Part shown: one piece after another, positions 37,695 through 49,970 of the stretch
Numbering within the stretch: the first letter of the stretch is position 1
How the letters are laid out: each line of letters begins with the position of its first letter
DNA from: Hevea brasiliensis
Lineage: Eukaryota > Streptophyta > Magnoliopsida > Malpighiales > Euphorbiaceae
Length of the DNA: 64,000 nucleotides
NCBI RefSeq assembly: GCF_030052815.1
Contig: NC_079499.1
Coordinates: 70,075,760 to 70,139,759 of the forward strand
Direction of reading: 5' to 3'
Position numbers and translations under genes: made by a program
Notes under the pieces: model-generated
What the model was told of the DNA's origin: nothing
The model's database searches: none
What the model saw: the letters and a program-made list of their open reading frames with translations, nothing else

Positions 37695-38236
37695 TTGGTG
37701 AAAGTTGAAATCAATGTGAAAGTATTGCTCAAGTTTCGTCAAAGTGAAACTCAATCTTTTAATAACTATGAAACATTGGCAATAAGGATCGAGTACATCT
37801 TGCTCGGTCGATATACTCTATATTATGAGACTAGCTACAGTATCATAACTATGATAACTATGTCATGTTAAAATTGAGTTCATCTTGCTTTGTTGATACA
37901 CTCTGCGTCATGAGACTAGCTACGGTCTCATGACAATGGCAACTGTGTGATTTGAAATGTTGTGGATTCGTATTTAGGATCTCAATCCTAAACTGCCTAC
38001 GTATCCCCCTCACTATCCTGAGGAAGAATCAGACCCATGCTTCATTATTCTATAGCTATTTCAAAACCTTGTTCTGCCTTGACTCCTTTCTCTTCCATGA
38101 ACTCAATTCTTTGTGCCCTAACTTTTGCCTGAAATGCTCTTTCGAGTTTTTATTTCAGTGAGCTTGCTCTAACTTTTGCCTAAGTGGCCCTTTCGGGTTT
38201 TTCACTTAGCAAGCTCTTTTTTTTTTTTTTTCTTTT

Positions 38237-38267
<31 letters not shown>

Positions 38268-38481
38268 TGAAACTAGATAATTTTCAGGGCATTCATATCA
38301 AGCACCTATCTTGTCATGCTTAGAAGACATAGATTAAATCAAAACAATATAGTTCAATTACTTAATCTTTTGATGTATCTCTCAAGACACAAACATTCAC
38401 AATTATAATTAAATAAAACCTATTTAATGCAATAAAAGCTTCTTTATTTATTCAAGTACACCATTACTCCCTCTTGCATTT
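37695..38481 (-). other. Tat H 3' non-coding region with repeats
   Basis: This is non-coding sequence between integrase and the 3' LTR. It contains GGATACGTAGGCAG (minus strand, about 37999-38012), a phrase I know from this position in Tat-lineage gypsy elements. Two imperfect 80-bp units lie at about 37787-37864 and 37870-37945. Two 50-bp units built on ctaacttttgcct lie at about 38115-38213, and a long T tract at 38217-38267. Similar phrases recur at 48755-48880, beyond the composite insertion, which supports continuity of H across it. Confidence 0.65.
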
Positions 38482-40427
38482 TGTCACACCCTACCCCTCT
38501 GTAAGGCATAACATGATCCCGTAGTATACCTAATGAATTACCAACTTTGTCTACTGGTAACCCATTAAATACACTACAAGGGATTTTAAAACTTTTCTTA
38601 CTTCTTTTTATAGTGGTGAGCACTATTTACAGGTGTTAAAAACCTTTTTGAAGTGAAGTGAAACAGCTAACACATTTGGACTATTAGGGATTTCTGTAAA
38701 AATTTTGGTAGAGTGTCATCTGTATTTTGAGCAAAACAGTTCTTCAGAAAACCTGTAAAAAAGCACTTCAATATTTTTCTCAATCTCAAACTCCAACATA
38801 ATTCAACACAATAAGTTTTTCTACTAGAATCCATAATAATTTTTCAAAGACTGAGATAAAAGAATTACAGTACAATTTTTTTACAAGCCAAAATAACTCA
38901 TAATTTATTTTACAACTTCAATGTACAATTTTAATTTACAACTGCTCAAAATCAAGAACAATATATACATACAGTGAACATACATTACAGTACAAAATGC
39001 AAATGTTGTATACTGAATATACCCGATGATCTCTCGCTGAATGCACTAGTAGCCTAGTCTGCTGCCCTATCCGTCTGTCTACCTGCGACAGCAATAAAAA
39101 GCTATCGCTGAGACAATGTCTCAGTGGTGCACAACATTAACCAAATACAATTTTAAATCACAATTCATAAATCATATAAATGATGGATACGTAAAACCAT
39201 AATTAATTTCAAGACAATGAATGTCATAAGGAATTTAAACTCTATTTCACAATATCACAATAAATCTCAATAGTCAAAACATGGTTAAATTCAAAAGACA
39301 GTGAATGTCAATAAGAATTTAAACTCCATTTCACAAATTATCAAAGCTCATAATAACACAATTTAGTCAAATAATTTAAGAATACAGTGTTGCCAATTCA
39401 TACACAACTTAAGCCATGACACAATTTTCCGATCAATGCCGCGTTGTACACCACGACAAAGCAATCACAACCCCACTAATCGAAATCAATGAGGAAGGAA
39501 GCTAGCTATATAATGAGTACTCATCTGATCACCTCAACTGGTAAACCAGAGAGGGAGAAAAATAAATGATCACAACCCCATAAATGGAGAAGGAAAATAA
39601 ACGATCACAACCCCATAAATGGAGAAGGGATGATGTGATACTGTCATGCTAAGTGTGAACACAAATCAATTCCAAACATTTTATTCAAATGATTCGTAGG
39701 AATCTAATAAATTTCCAAAGTTATAATTTCATTCACAAAATGGCAACACAATTCATAATTAACTTCAATTTTCACAAATCACACTAAATCAATTTTTCCA
39801 CAGTTTCAAACCATTTACAATGCTTTTCAAGCAATAAGTATCCATTCAAACACATTTCCATAATTGAAAACAATAATATACAAATAGTCATAATTTATTT
39901 CAATTAAAAATTTTAAAAGAAATAACTGTTGTGCACAAACCTGTGATAACTATCTCCTGGCCTTGACTCAATGTTTCCTTCCCTTTCCCTGAGTCTTTGC
40001 TAACTGAGAAACACAATTTGAGGTGTTTCAGTACTCATTTAAACTGTCTCTAACGATAATGCTTTATAATTAATTCACTGAATTCTACTATTTGCTTAGT
40101 CAACCTAATATGTTGACCCTCGATGCATTTTAGGTAAATTAGGTTTTGATGTTACTAATATGTCACATTCAATAGTCTTTTAGGATTGCTACATGTTACC
40201 AAACTCATTTCCATGTATCTTGCATTTTCTTGTAATTTGCTGGATTCTGGGATACTAGTTTGACCTAGCCGGACGACCTAGCTCCCTCGATTTTCGGGTT
40301 TCGGTCAAAACTACAAACTTGTAAATCTATGTCTTATTGCAGGCGGGGCAAAATTTCAAGTCATTCTGAGTTATGTAGACCAAGTTATGGTCATTTTATT
40401 ATTGCTGGTCAAAGTGCATCAAAATCT
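38482..40427 (-). mobile_element. Gypsy LTR N fragment, left end of composite
   Basis: This is the U5-side half of a gypsy LTR on the minus strand, opening on the plus strand as TGTCACACCCTACCCC. It resembles LTRs D and I, including the CTGCGACAGCAATAAA and CTCAGTGGTGCACAAC blocks. It breaks off near 40427, where a different LTR type begins. A 35-bp direct duplication lies at 39559-39628 (cacaaccccataaatggaga). The five bases before it, cattt (38477-38481), recur after 48655. Confidence 0.75.
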
Positions 40428-41038
40428 AGCTAATTTAGAATTTCAAAAATTTTAACGATAATCCGACAAAGTGTCAGCTGTAATTTGGACTAACAGTTCT
40501 TCTGAACCTGCCAAAGACAATTCACAACATATTCAAATTCATAGCTCAATTTATCTCAATAATATCTCATCAGTTTCTCAAAATTTCTTAAACTCAATCT
40601 CACTCAGAATCATTATGAATAGACAATCAATTCAGACATCATAATTCTTACATTTCATTAACTTATATAATTTTCTAATTAAGTATATAAAATTTTCAAG
40701 TACAGGATATACATATGAAATTACAATATACTTAGAATGAACAAAATACATAACATGTATAATTGTGAGCCCTATCTACATGCATTACTGAGGAGGTGAC
40801 AATCTTGAACTCTTCTGACACTTCTGTAGATCTGGACTCCAAAAATCTCAGTCGATAGTCTACTGGTTTTACCTTCAGTACCTGCGCGAGGAAGCAATTC
40901 CATCGCGCTAAGCATTTCTGCTTGGTGATGCAATAGTATAACAAGAAATAATATATACAAATAAAGAAAGAAATAAATCATAATTCGAATACTCAGGAAT
41001 CAATTTAATTTGGTATGGTACTTCTAGTATCAATGATC
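40428..41038 (-). mobile_element. Gypsy LTR fragment, J-like
   Basis: About 600 bp related to the U5 side of LTRs J and A: the acagttcttctgaacctg block, then a region ending in GCGCTAAGCATTTCTGCTTGG. It is bounded on both sides by abrupt breaks, at 40427 and about 41038. The two ORFs at 40732-40981 are chance frames. Confidence 0.6.
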
Positions 41039-41249
41039 TTATGTACTATCAGTTGAAGAGATTGAGGTAAATCCAGACCTCTCATATGAGGAAGAACCCA
41101 TAGAAATTCTGGCTTATGAGGTGAAGCAGCTGAGGAACAAACAGATACACCAGGTTAAAGTGCTGTGGAACCATCATTTAGGCCAGGAAGCTACTTGGGA
41201 ATGTGAAGAGGATATGAGGAGACAGCACCCACAGCTGTTCAGAGACTAA
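41039..41249 (+). pseudogene. Gypsy chromodomain fragment (composite)
   Basis: These are the last 70 or so codons of a chromovirus pol on the plus strand. The frame VEEIEVNPDLSYEEEPIEIL, YEVKQLRNKQIHQ, VKVLWNHHLGQEATWECEED, RRQHPQLFRD ends at the TAA at 41247-41249. The chromodomain is uninterrupted here, unlike the D copy. Everything upstream (the rest of integrase) is missing at the 41038 break. It leads into a polypurine tract and LTR start, so it is the 3' end of an element oriented against the outer ends of the composite. Confidence 0.88.
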
Positions 41250-41282
41250 TGCCAGGTAAAATTTCGAGACGAAATTTATTTA

Positions 41283-41299
41283 AGGGGGGGGGGGAGAAT
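41283..41299 (+). promoter_or_regulatory. Polypurine tract of the composite's plus-strand end
   Basis: A run of eleven G followed by agaat, directly before the TGTAACACC LTR start at 41300. Confidence 0.8.
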
Positions 41300-43173
41300 T
41301 GTAACACCCCTATGTTCAGTAGTGCGTTCTACTGTTCCAGTGACCAGTGTTGTCCGGACAGCTAGGATGCCTAGAACTACACTTTGATATGAGTGAGGAG
41401 ACATAAAATAATGAAATACAAGAAAAGAAAATACAAGAAAAACAAAGGAAAAATAATAGCAAAGAAATATAACCAAGTTAAGCGAGCCGAGAACCCTAGC
41501 GATGGATGATAGCATCGGGAAGTCACGGCGTGGACCGTTGACTAGCCCTGGACCGCGGGGAACCCTGAAAAATATTTTTTAGGACTTTAAGAGACATCAA
41601 TTGAAGTATAAATATCATTAGAAATATCAAAGAAAAATTAATTAATTAGTACAAAGAAAAGTGAGAAATCGAAAAACGGACAAAACCCGGTGTTATCGAA
41701 AAATTGCGAATGTAACCCGAATAGGGGCATTGTGGTCATTTGACACTCCGAGTTGTCTTTTGACCTAAATGTCCATTAAAAATAAATAGTATCACACTTG
41801 GAAAATGTCATGAAAATTTAAAATTGTGGTACATAATATAAATAATGAAAGAAATGAGATATAACTTGAATAATCAAACTTTAACATATAATATTAATTA
41901 AATAAAGTTTAGTGGAGAGTTAGTGGGAATTATCTACACCTAAGTGCACAGCCACATCATTCAGCACCTTCATCTTCTTCATTCACTCACCATTGCCGAA
42001 TTCACAAGCTTTCAAACCCTCCCATGGCCGCCCAAATGCATGGCTCACTTCACCCATTTTCAAGCTGAATTTTCTTTACTTGTCTTAATTAATTTTGATC
42101 CCCACCTCACAAGGAAGAAGTAGATACTAAATTCAAGGGAGTTTGGTGAAGATTTAACAAGCCTCATCAATAGGTAAGTTTGTGTTTTTGATTTTTGTTT
42201 TATTAAAGTTTGTAAGGATGTTATGGGTATTTGATTTATGGAGAGATTTTTTAGGTTTGATGGTTAAAGGGGGATGTGTACTTTTGGCAGCCATGGGAAC
42301 TCCTTGAAGACGGTTTATTTTTTCTTGTAAATGGTAGATTAAAGGATTGATTAAATGTTTAGGTGTGTAGGAAATTATTGGGTGATGTATACTTAGTATA
42401 TGTGAATGTGTATTTGAAATTTGAAGCTTGGAAATTAATGGAATGTAAATGCATGAATCAGCAGCCTGGTTTGGTGAACCATGAGGATGTTACTTCATGT
42501 TTGGATTATGGAATATTAATGTTGAATTGTGATAGTTGTTAGGGCAGTTTGGGTATATGTGTGATGGTGTGAGATTGGGCATGTAAATGAGCATAAATAG
42601 GTGATTAAATTGTTGTAATTGAGTTTGACAAATTCTGCACTTTATGGTGTATGTTGAATGTGATTGTAAGCTGCCAAAATGATCAACAATATGTGGTAAA
42701 ATGTGTTTAGGTTATGGTACAAACCAAAGTTGACATGAATGTGGAGTTTGGCAATGCTAAAAGTGACCTTTGATGAGAAATGAAGAAAATGCAATAGGGC
42801 AATTTGTGTTTTGGGCTTAGAACCTTAAGTGTGTGGCTCCAATTGATATGAGACCAATTGGAGGTGAAACTAGGCACAAAATGTGCCAACTTTCATGAAA
42901 GAAGCTTGCCAAAATTCTGCTTGTAGGGAAACTTGAAAAGTGACCAAATCCGGATTAGTGCAATTAAGGCCTGAAATTTTACCATTTGGGCAGCAGTTAG
43001 TGCTTAGGCCATAACTCACTCAAAACAGGTCCAATAGACCTGAAATTTTGACCATGAATAGTTAATACCTATATCTACAAGTCTTATGAAGACACCAAAG
43101 CCTAGAAATAACCATAAGCAAGTCAAATAGCTTGCACAAGTTCGGGTCCAAAAACTGGCCGAACCAAAATTGG
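41300..43173 (+). repeat. Inverted repeat left arm (5' half of a gypsy LTR)
   Basis: This is 1,874 bp from the TGTAACACCCC terminus inward. The reverse complement is present at 43201-43720 joined to 47300-48655. In one 150-bp stretch (about 42740-42890) I counted five differences between the arms. It ends at gaaccaaaattgg, 27 bp before the other arm. Confidence 0.93.
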
Positions 43174-43200
43174 CCTAAAATGACCAATTTTGATTAGTGA
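43174..43200. other. 27-bp spacer at the centre of the palindrome
   Basis: This short centre between the arms contains one more copy of tgaccaattttgatt, which resembles the arm edge. Confidence 0.85.
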
Positions 43201-43720
43201 CCAATTTTGATTCGGCCAGTTTTTGGACCCGAACTTGTGCAAGCTGTTTGACTTGCTTATGGTCATTTTTGGGCTTTGGTGTCTTCATAAGACTTGTATA
43301 TATAGGTCTTAACTATTCATGGTCAAAATTTCAGGTCAATTGGACCTATTTTGAGTGAGTTATGGCCTAAACACTAACTGCTGCCCAAATGGTCAATTTT
43401 CAGGCCTTAATTGCACTAATCCGGATTTGGTCACTTTTCAAGTTGCCTTACAAGCAGAATTTTGGCAAGCTTCTTTCATGAAAGTTGGCACATTTTGTGC
43501 CTAGTTTCACCTCCAATTAGTCTCATACCAATTGGAGCCACACACTTATAGTTCTAAGCCCAAAACACAAATTGCCTTATTGCATTTTCTTCATTTCTCA
43601 TCAAAGGTCACTTTTAGCATTGCCAAACTCCACATTCATGTCAACTTTGGTTTGTACCATAACCTAAACATATTTTACCACATATTGTTGATCATTTTGA
43701 CAGCTTACAATCACATTCAA
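43201..43720 (-). repeat. Inverted repeat right arm, inner part
   Basis: This is the inner 520 bp of the right arm. It is cut by the solo LTR beginning at 43721, and its last five bases are the ttcaa target site. Confidence 0.93.
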
Positions 43721-44873
43721 TGTGACACCCCTTACCCGACTACAGTGTAGCCGAGCAAGTTATGCCACTCAGTGTGCCGGAGCACTCTATTTTATCTTAA
43801 TTCATTTTTATCATAGTTTTGAAAATAATTTGTGAAATATAATTCATTTATTGAAATTGTAATTTATTTGAGGTTCCGAGAGTTTTATAGAAAATCCGGC
43901 AAAGTACCGGCTAAAAATGGAGAAAACAGTTCTTCGGAACCTGTGAAAAACACTTCCTATGATCATATTCAATCATCTCATCACTCTCAAACTTCAATAT
44001 CAAAATCTCAACATTTTTCACCATTCATTTCTCAATCATTCATCTCATGTGATAATCATGTACAAGTCACAGTTATGTATTCACTTTTCCTTTCACAAAC
44101 ACAATTTTCTTAACAATTCCTCTATTTGTCATTCATTCATTTCACATCATCATTAGACTCAAATCATAAATAAATTCTCACATGTGATTTATAATCACAA
44201 ATTACAAGTACTTACATTAATACAAAATTATATTACAGTTGTTTCAAATACACATGATAAAATGAGAGCTTAATTACAAAAATTTACAAAAATCTCAAAA
44301 TACAAAATGGGACCTAGTGTCCTACCAATGCACTGTGGATGGTGAGGTGACACGGACACTATGCAGAACTGTGAACGGCCTTACCCAATCTGTGGTCTAC
44401 TGGGCCCTCTGTCCAAATCTTCAGTACCTACGCGTTGCTAAAGCGATGCGCAAAGCATAAAGCTTAGTGGTGCCAATAATACAAGAAAATATAATATGCA
44501 AATAAAAATAATAATTTCCTTGCTATTGTGTTCATAAGAAATGAATAATTACTCACTTATTGTTTTAGTCGAGGGCTAATCATGTTTTATGATATTAACT
44601 TCTTCATGCATTTCGTTAATTATTTTCTTAATGATCTTGAGCTTCTTTGTATTTTTGTAATCATTCCTGATACTTAATTTTCGTATTTTCTTTAATAATC
44701 AGTTCAATCACAGTTATACTTTTCCATGCCCAAGTAACCTATCTTTGACGATCGGATGGATAACGGGTCGTTGACACTGGACACCGCAGTGCCTCGGGCC
44801 ATCATACCATGGGACGCAGAACGTCAACCATGTATGCAGTCAGTATGGCTAAAAAGCCATGATATCTCATAAT

Positions 44874-44968
44874 CGGGCATAAAAGCCATGCATACGGGCA
44901 TAAAAGCCATGAATACGGGCATAAAGCCATGAATACGGGCATAAAGCCATGAATACAGGCATAAAGCC
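44874..44968 (-). repeat. 20-21 bp tandem array in the solo LTR
   Basis: Four and a half units of the form cgggcataaagccatgaata (21, 21, 20, 20 and 13 bp). The family member at 2164-5320 has only scattered related words in the equivalent place (about 4270-4320). Confidence 0.9.
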
Positions 44969-45368
44969 TTTCGCAGTACTGCTAAAACAATACCCTATTG
45001 GCATGCCAAACTATCAAAACCAATCTTGTTAGGTATACTAGGGCATTTGATACTATAAAATTCTTCAATCTTTGAATTTTAACTTTTGGTGTCACTATTC
45101 ATTTCATTGGTCAACAAGGAAGTTGACTTTTGCATAGAAAGTAGGTACATTGACTTTGGCACTTCAAACATACCACATTTTTCATTTAAAACTTGTTGGA
45201 AGTGATCACCATTACCATTTCTAGGCTTAAACCAAGAGAAACAAAATTTTCGGTTTTTGAAGCTTAAATTTACTATTCCATTAAGCACTGTTACAGTGGG
45301 AATTTGAGGAAATGGTAAACATGAAAGTTGTTCCTTATTTTGTCTAGTTGAATTTCCTTTTTTGAATC

Positions 45369-45382
45369 ACTCCATTTGGAGT
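45369..45382 (-). repeat. Conserved LTR palindrome block
   Basis: ACTCCATTTGGAGT, with tttttgaatc before it and tttgtag after it. Confidence 0.7.
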
Positions 45383-47294
45383 TTTGTAGCTCAAGTTATG
45401 GCCAAAATAAGTTTACTGTTCACGTGTACTGTTCCTGCTGAAATTTTGGGTTTGGCAGATTTTGGTCCAACTTTAGTCAGTAATTTGACCAAGTTAAGTT
45501 CATAATTTGGTCTAACTTTCTTCATATGAAATTTTCTACCATACCTTAGGTTTCCATCGGTTCAAGAATCGCCTAAATCCGAGTTTTCTAGAGAGAGTTA
45601 TAGCCATCCAAACATTACTGTTCAAATGTAAATCTGCAGAGTTGCAGGTTTGATAACTCAACTTTGTTCAATAATTTGAATGGGTTAATGGCATAATTTG
45701 GGGTAGGTTTCTTCATGAAAGTTGTTTGTCTATATCATATCTTGTTACTGTAAAAATTGCAGGACAATTGACCATATCGACAGTGAGTTATGGCCAAATG
45801 AACAGTTACTGTTCATTTGGTCATTTCTACAGGTGCTGTTGCAGGGTATCCGGATTGGAGCCAACTTTTGGTCTTCTTGCTTTGGTCTTTTGGGCATGGT
45901 TTCTTCAGAAAAAATGTGTCATTATAAGCCTAGTTTCATGTCCAATTAGCCAAACACCAATTGGACCTACACAGCCAAAGATATGGCAGTCCAAACAGGC
46001 TGGACTCACAGCCTTATTGCTGCTGTCACTAGGCAGCCTACCAATTGCATTTGTAACACTTTAGTTCACTTCAAATTATGATTAACTTGCCTCAAATAGT
46101 CACTAATTGACCATTAGGATGTTCACTCACCATTTCACAAGCAAAGTCTAAGTTTCTCTCCCAAAACCCTAGCTCAAATTCAAGGTTCACACAACACACA
46201 CCAATTAAACATACTAATCACACTTCTCATCATAACCAAGCAAGTTATCCATTTTATTTGCAATAAAACACTTCAAATCCTACTCCTACACAAGCTGGCT
46301 GGATTCTTAGTCTAACATATATCCATCAATTTCAACATTTATCATGTAATCCTAGTGTAACTCACTTTATTTTCATCATTTATCATGTAATTCTAGTGTA
46401 ATTCACTTTATTTTCATCATTATAAGAGGAAGAAGTAAGAATTTAGCACTAACCTTAGGAGGGCAGAATTTTCTCTTAGCCAAACTTTAATTTTCCTTCA
46501 CTTTCTTGGCAGCCAATCACTTGCTCAAGATGTAATATTAAATTTTTATGAAGAAAGGTAGGGATTTTATGGTGAAAAATTCAAAGTTAGCAAGGTGTAA
46601 TGAAGGATAACAATGGTGGAAATGGGAGAGGTGGCTGCTGGCTGGTTTTGGGAGAGAAGATGCAGATTTTGTTTTTCAATTTTTGTCTCAATTATCTCCT
46701 TTTAAAGTGCTTGTTGAAATTTGATTGGTGGAGGGCATTGCAATGACATCATGTGATGTCATTATTCTCAATTTCTTTCATTTTTCTTTTCTACTCATTT
46801 TCAATTCAATTTTTAGCAATATTTATTCATATTTTAGATTATAATAATTATTTACTTAACTGAACAAGTCGGCCAAAAATCACCTCTGAAGGCGAAATGA
46901 CCAAAATGCCCTCCGTTTGGCTTAACGGGTCAAAATTGTCTGTACCGATTGAAAAAATTTTCTAAATATTTTTTTGGCATTCTAATGCCATAGGAACCTT
47001 AATGACCCTTCTCTGGAGTCCCAAAAATTATTTTATGAATTTTTACCCGGGTCTAGGGTTCCTAGTTGCGAGAACCGCAACTTCCCTCCGGTTACCCATC
47101 GCTTGGGCACCGGCTCATTTGACTTAGTTGTATTTTATTTCTAAAATTTTTACTAAATTTTTCTTATTAATATTTGAGTTAATTATGGTCCCTCACTTTA
47201 GTTTAAATATTTTTCCGAACGTTCTAGCTGTCCGGACCGACACCGGTCGCCGGAACAGTAGAATGTACGGAGTGGCTACCGGGAGGGTGTTACA

Positions 47295-48655
47295 TTCAAC
47301 ATGCACCATAAAGTGCAGAATTTGTCAAACTCAATTACAACAATTTAATCATCTATTCATGCTTATTTACATGCCCAACCTCACACCATCACACATATAC
47401 CCAAGCTGCCCTAACAACTATCCCAATTTAACATTAATATTCCATAATCCAAACATGAAATAACATCCTTATGGTTCACTAAACCAGGCTGCCGATTCAT
47501 GCATTAACATTTCATTAATTTCCAAGCTTCAAATTTCAAATACACATTCACATATACCAAGTATACATCGCCCAATAATTTCCTGCACACCTAAACATTT
47601 AATCAATCCTTTAATCTAACATTTACAAGCAAAAATAAACTATCTTCAAGGAGTTTCCATGGTTGCCAAAAGTACACATCCCCCTTTAACCATCAAACCT
47701 CAAAAATCTCTCCATAAATCAAATACCCATAACATTCTTACAAACTTTAATAAAACAAAAATAAAAAACACAAACTTACCTATTTATGAGGCTTGTTAAA
47801 TCTTCATCAAACTCTCTTGAATTTAGTATCTACTTCTTCCTTGTGAGGTGGGGATCAAAATTAATTAAGACAAGTAAAGAAAATGCAGCTTGAAAATGGG
47901 TGAAGTGAGCCATGCATTTGGGCGGCCATGGGAGGGTTTGAAAGCTTGTGAATTTGGCAATGGTGAGTGAATGAAGAAGGCGAAGGTGCTGAATGATGTG
48001 GCTGTCCACTTAGGTGTAGATAATTCCCACTAACTCTCCACTAAAGTTTGTTTAATTAATATCATATGTTAAAGTTTGATTATTCAAGTTATATCTCATT
48101 TCTTTCATTATTTATATTATGTACCACAATTTTAAATTTTCATGACATTTTCCAAGTGTGATATTATTTATTTTTAATGGACATTTAGGCCAAAAGACAA
48201 CTCGGGGTGTCAAATGACCACAATGCCCCTGTTCGGGTTGCATTCCCAATTTTTCGGTAACACCGGGTTTTGTCCGTTTTTTGATTTCTCACTTTTCTTT
48301 GTATTAATTAATTAATTTTTCTTTGATATTTCTAATGATATTTATGCTTCAATTGATGTCTCTTTAAGTCCTAAAAAATATTTTTAAGGGTTCCCCGCGG
48401 TCCAGAGCTAGTCAACGGTCTACGCCGTGACTTCCCAGTGCGGTCACCCATCGCTAGGGTTCTCGGCTCGCTTAACTTGGTTACATTTCTTTGCTATTAT
48501 TTTTCCTTTGTTTTTTTTTTGTATTTTCTTTTCTTGTATTTCATTATTTTATGTCTCCTCACTCATATCAAAGTGTAGTTCTAGGCATCCTAGCTGTCCG
48601 GACAACACTGGTCACTGGAACAGTAGAACGCACTACCGAACATAGGGGTGTTACA
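47295..48655 (-). repeat. Inverted repeat right arm, outer part
   Basis: This is the outer part of the right arm. It ends exactly at the LTR terminus GGGGTGTTACA (48655). The first five bases are the second ttcaa copy. The total right arm is about 1,876 bp, against 1,874 bp on the left. The next five bases, cattt, match those before 38482. Confidence 0.93.
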
Positions 48656-49400
48656 CATTTAGTTTTGCTAAATTTCCAATCTTTCAAAGTTAGAAATAAG
48701 CTTTATAACCTGCTGAATGACCTTTTCAGGTTTTCCATCTAGATCTTCTCTCATCTCTCCTTTTACCTAGACTGCCTTTTGTAGGTTTTCAATCTAGCAT
48801 TCTTTTCTTTTTATTTTTTTTTCCTTTGACCCATACTCTGCCTAGACTGCCTTTTACATGGTTTCAGCCTAGTGGGCTTATCTCACACAAAGTACCATTT
48901 GAGTCTGTCTGAATTGACTGATTCTTGAAAGTCATTCCCATCCAGGTCTGATATTCTTACTGTGGCAAGATCTTTTTGTCTACGTATGGACCATCCTAGC
49001 CTGAGTTAAACTTTCCTCTTAAATCAAAAGAGATTGGCCGAGCTTGTTCCAAAACTGTGTCTCCTTCTTTGATCTTTCTTGGCTTCACCTTCTTATTAAA
49101 GGCCCTAGCTATCTTCCTCTGATAAACCTGAATATGATACAAGGCTCACATCCTTTTTTCATCAATCAAAGCTAATTCTTCATATCTCTTCTAAGCCCAC
49201 TCATTTTCTAGGATCTTAGCTTCTAGTATCACTCTCAAGGATTTGACCTCTTACTTAATGGATAGCACTACTTTAGTCCCATACACTAAAGAGAATGGAT
49301 TTGCCTCCATGGATGTTCTTGTAGCAGTGCGATAACCTTAAAGAACATAAGGGAGTTTTTTTTTCTTTGGGCCAAACCTTATATGTTTCGAACATTTTTG
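48656..49400 (-). pseudogene. Tat H integrase C-terminus and 3' region
   Basis: Minus-strand Tat-lineage gypsy pol. Readable with stops: GYRTATRTSMEANPFSLVYG, LPIEV-type LSIK, SLRVILEAKILENEWA, RYEELALIDEKRM, VYQRKIARAFNKKVKPRKIK, and a GPYVDKK block. These are the end of the integrase and the domain after it. The integrase core with the D-D-E residues is missing: the sequence jumps from the zinc-finger side (HTGMCSPHMNGKVL, about 49400) to the segment before the GYRT block. The left part, to about 48900, is T-rich non-coding 3' sequence. Confidence 0.75.
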
Positions 49401-49970
49401 TCAAAGTAGAACCTTTCCATTCATATGTGGACTACACATTCCTGTGTGTACTTTTTTCATTATTTGCTCAGCTTATTTTTCTATCCCACATAAGAGTTAG
49501 TAGAATTGCCCCCCAGCTAAAGTAAGTTGAGTGGCTAATCTATGAATTGTTGCTCTATCTCTTTTATTGGCTAATTGCAAATATTCTCTCATATCCAGAG
49601 ACCTTATGTCTTCATACCATTTTCCTTCTCCCTCTAGGTCCACATGTGCTACTACTAATCCTTTGTAGTATGAAATTTTACTTTTCATTAGGATAACTAG
49701 CTAAGTCAACTTTTGATCACCCTTTTCCTATAGGGACACCACTGTAGCATGGGAATTGGCCATCTGATTCTAAGCTCGAGGCATGTACTTTATGTTCACC
49801 TCGACAAAAATTAGCTAATAGTTTCTTTATATATTCCAAGTATGGCTTCAATTTTACTTCCTTCAATTTGCATTCAACTTTAATATAAGAGACCACTAGC
49901 ATCGAATTTCCAATTACCTCTTCTTTCTTTTCCCTAACAACTATCAATGCTTCTAGGCCATAGATGCAGG
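49401..49970 (-). pseudogene. Tat H RNase H and linker remnant
   Basis: Fragments of RNase H (FEYEACIYGLEAL, GNSMLVVSYIKVECKLKEVK and PYLEYIKKLLANF, 49990-49790) are followed by the linker to integrase (GEGKWYEDIRSL, KRDRATIHRLATQLTLAGGQ, 49688-49497) and then VHTGMCSPHMNG. The pattern matches the RNase H to integrase linker of Tat/Ogre elements. The ends of RNase H are damaged. Confidence 0.7.

Larger units (their letters stand above)
43721..47294 (-). mobile_element. Gypsy solo LTR (A family) in the palindrome
   Basis: This is a complete 3,574 bp LTR on the minus strand, TGTAACACCCTCCCGG...GGGGTGTCACA. It is flanked by exact ttcaa duplications (43716-43720 and 47295-47299) with no internal sequence attached. 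It is the same family as the gypsy A 3' LTR. Removing it and one ttcaa restores the right arm of the palindrome. A 20-21 bp tandem array lies at 44874-44968. ORFs inside, such as 45726-46064, are chance frames. Confidence 0.95.

Noticed and set aside
45726..46064. Two overlapping frames of 75 and 112 codons
   Set aside because: Both are within the 43721-47294 solo LTR. The overlap in two frames shows AT-biased chance reading, not a gene.
41276..48742. The same peptide encoded twice, at 41276-41515 (minus) and 48491-48742 (plus), as a possible conserved small gene
   Set aside because: The two are the same LTR sequence in the two arms of the palindrome. Sharing follows from the inverted duplication, not from protein constraint.
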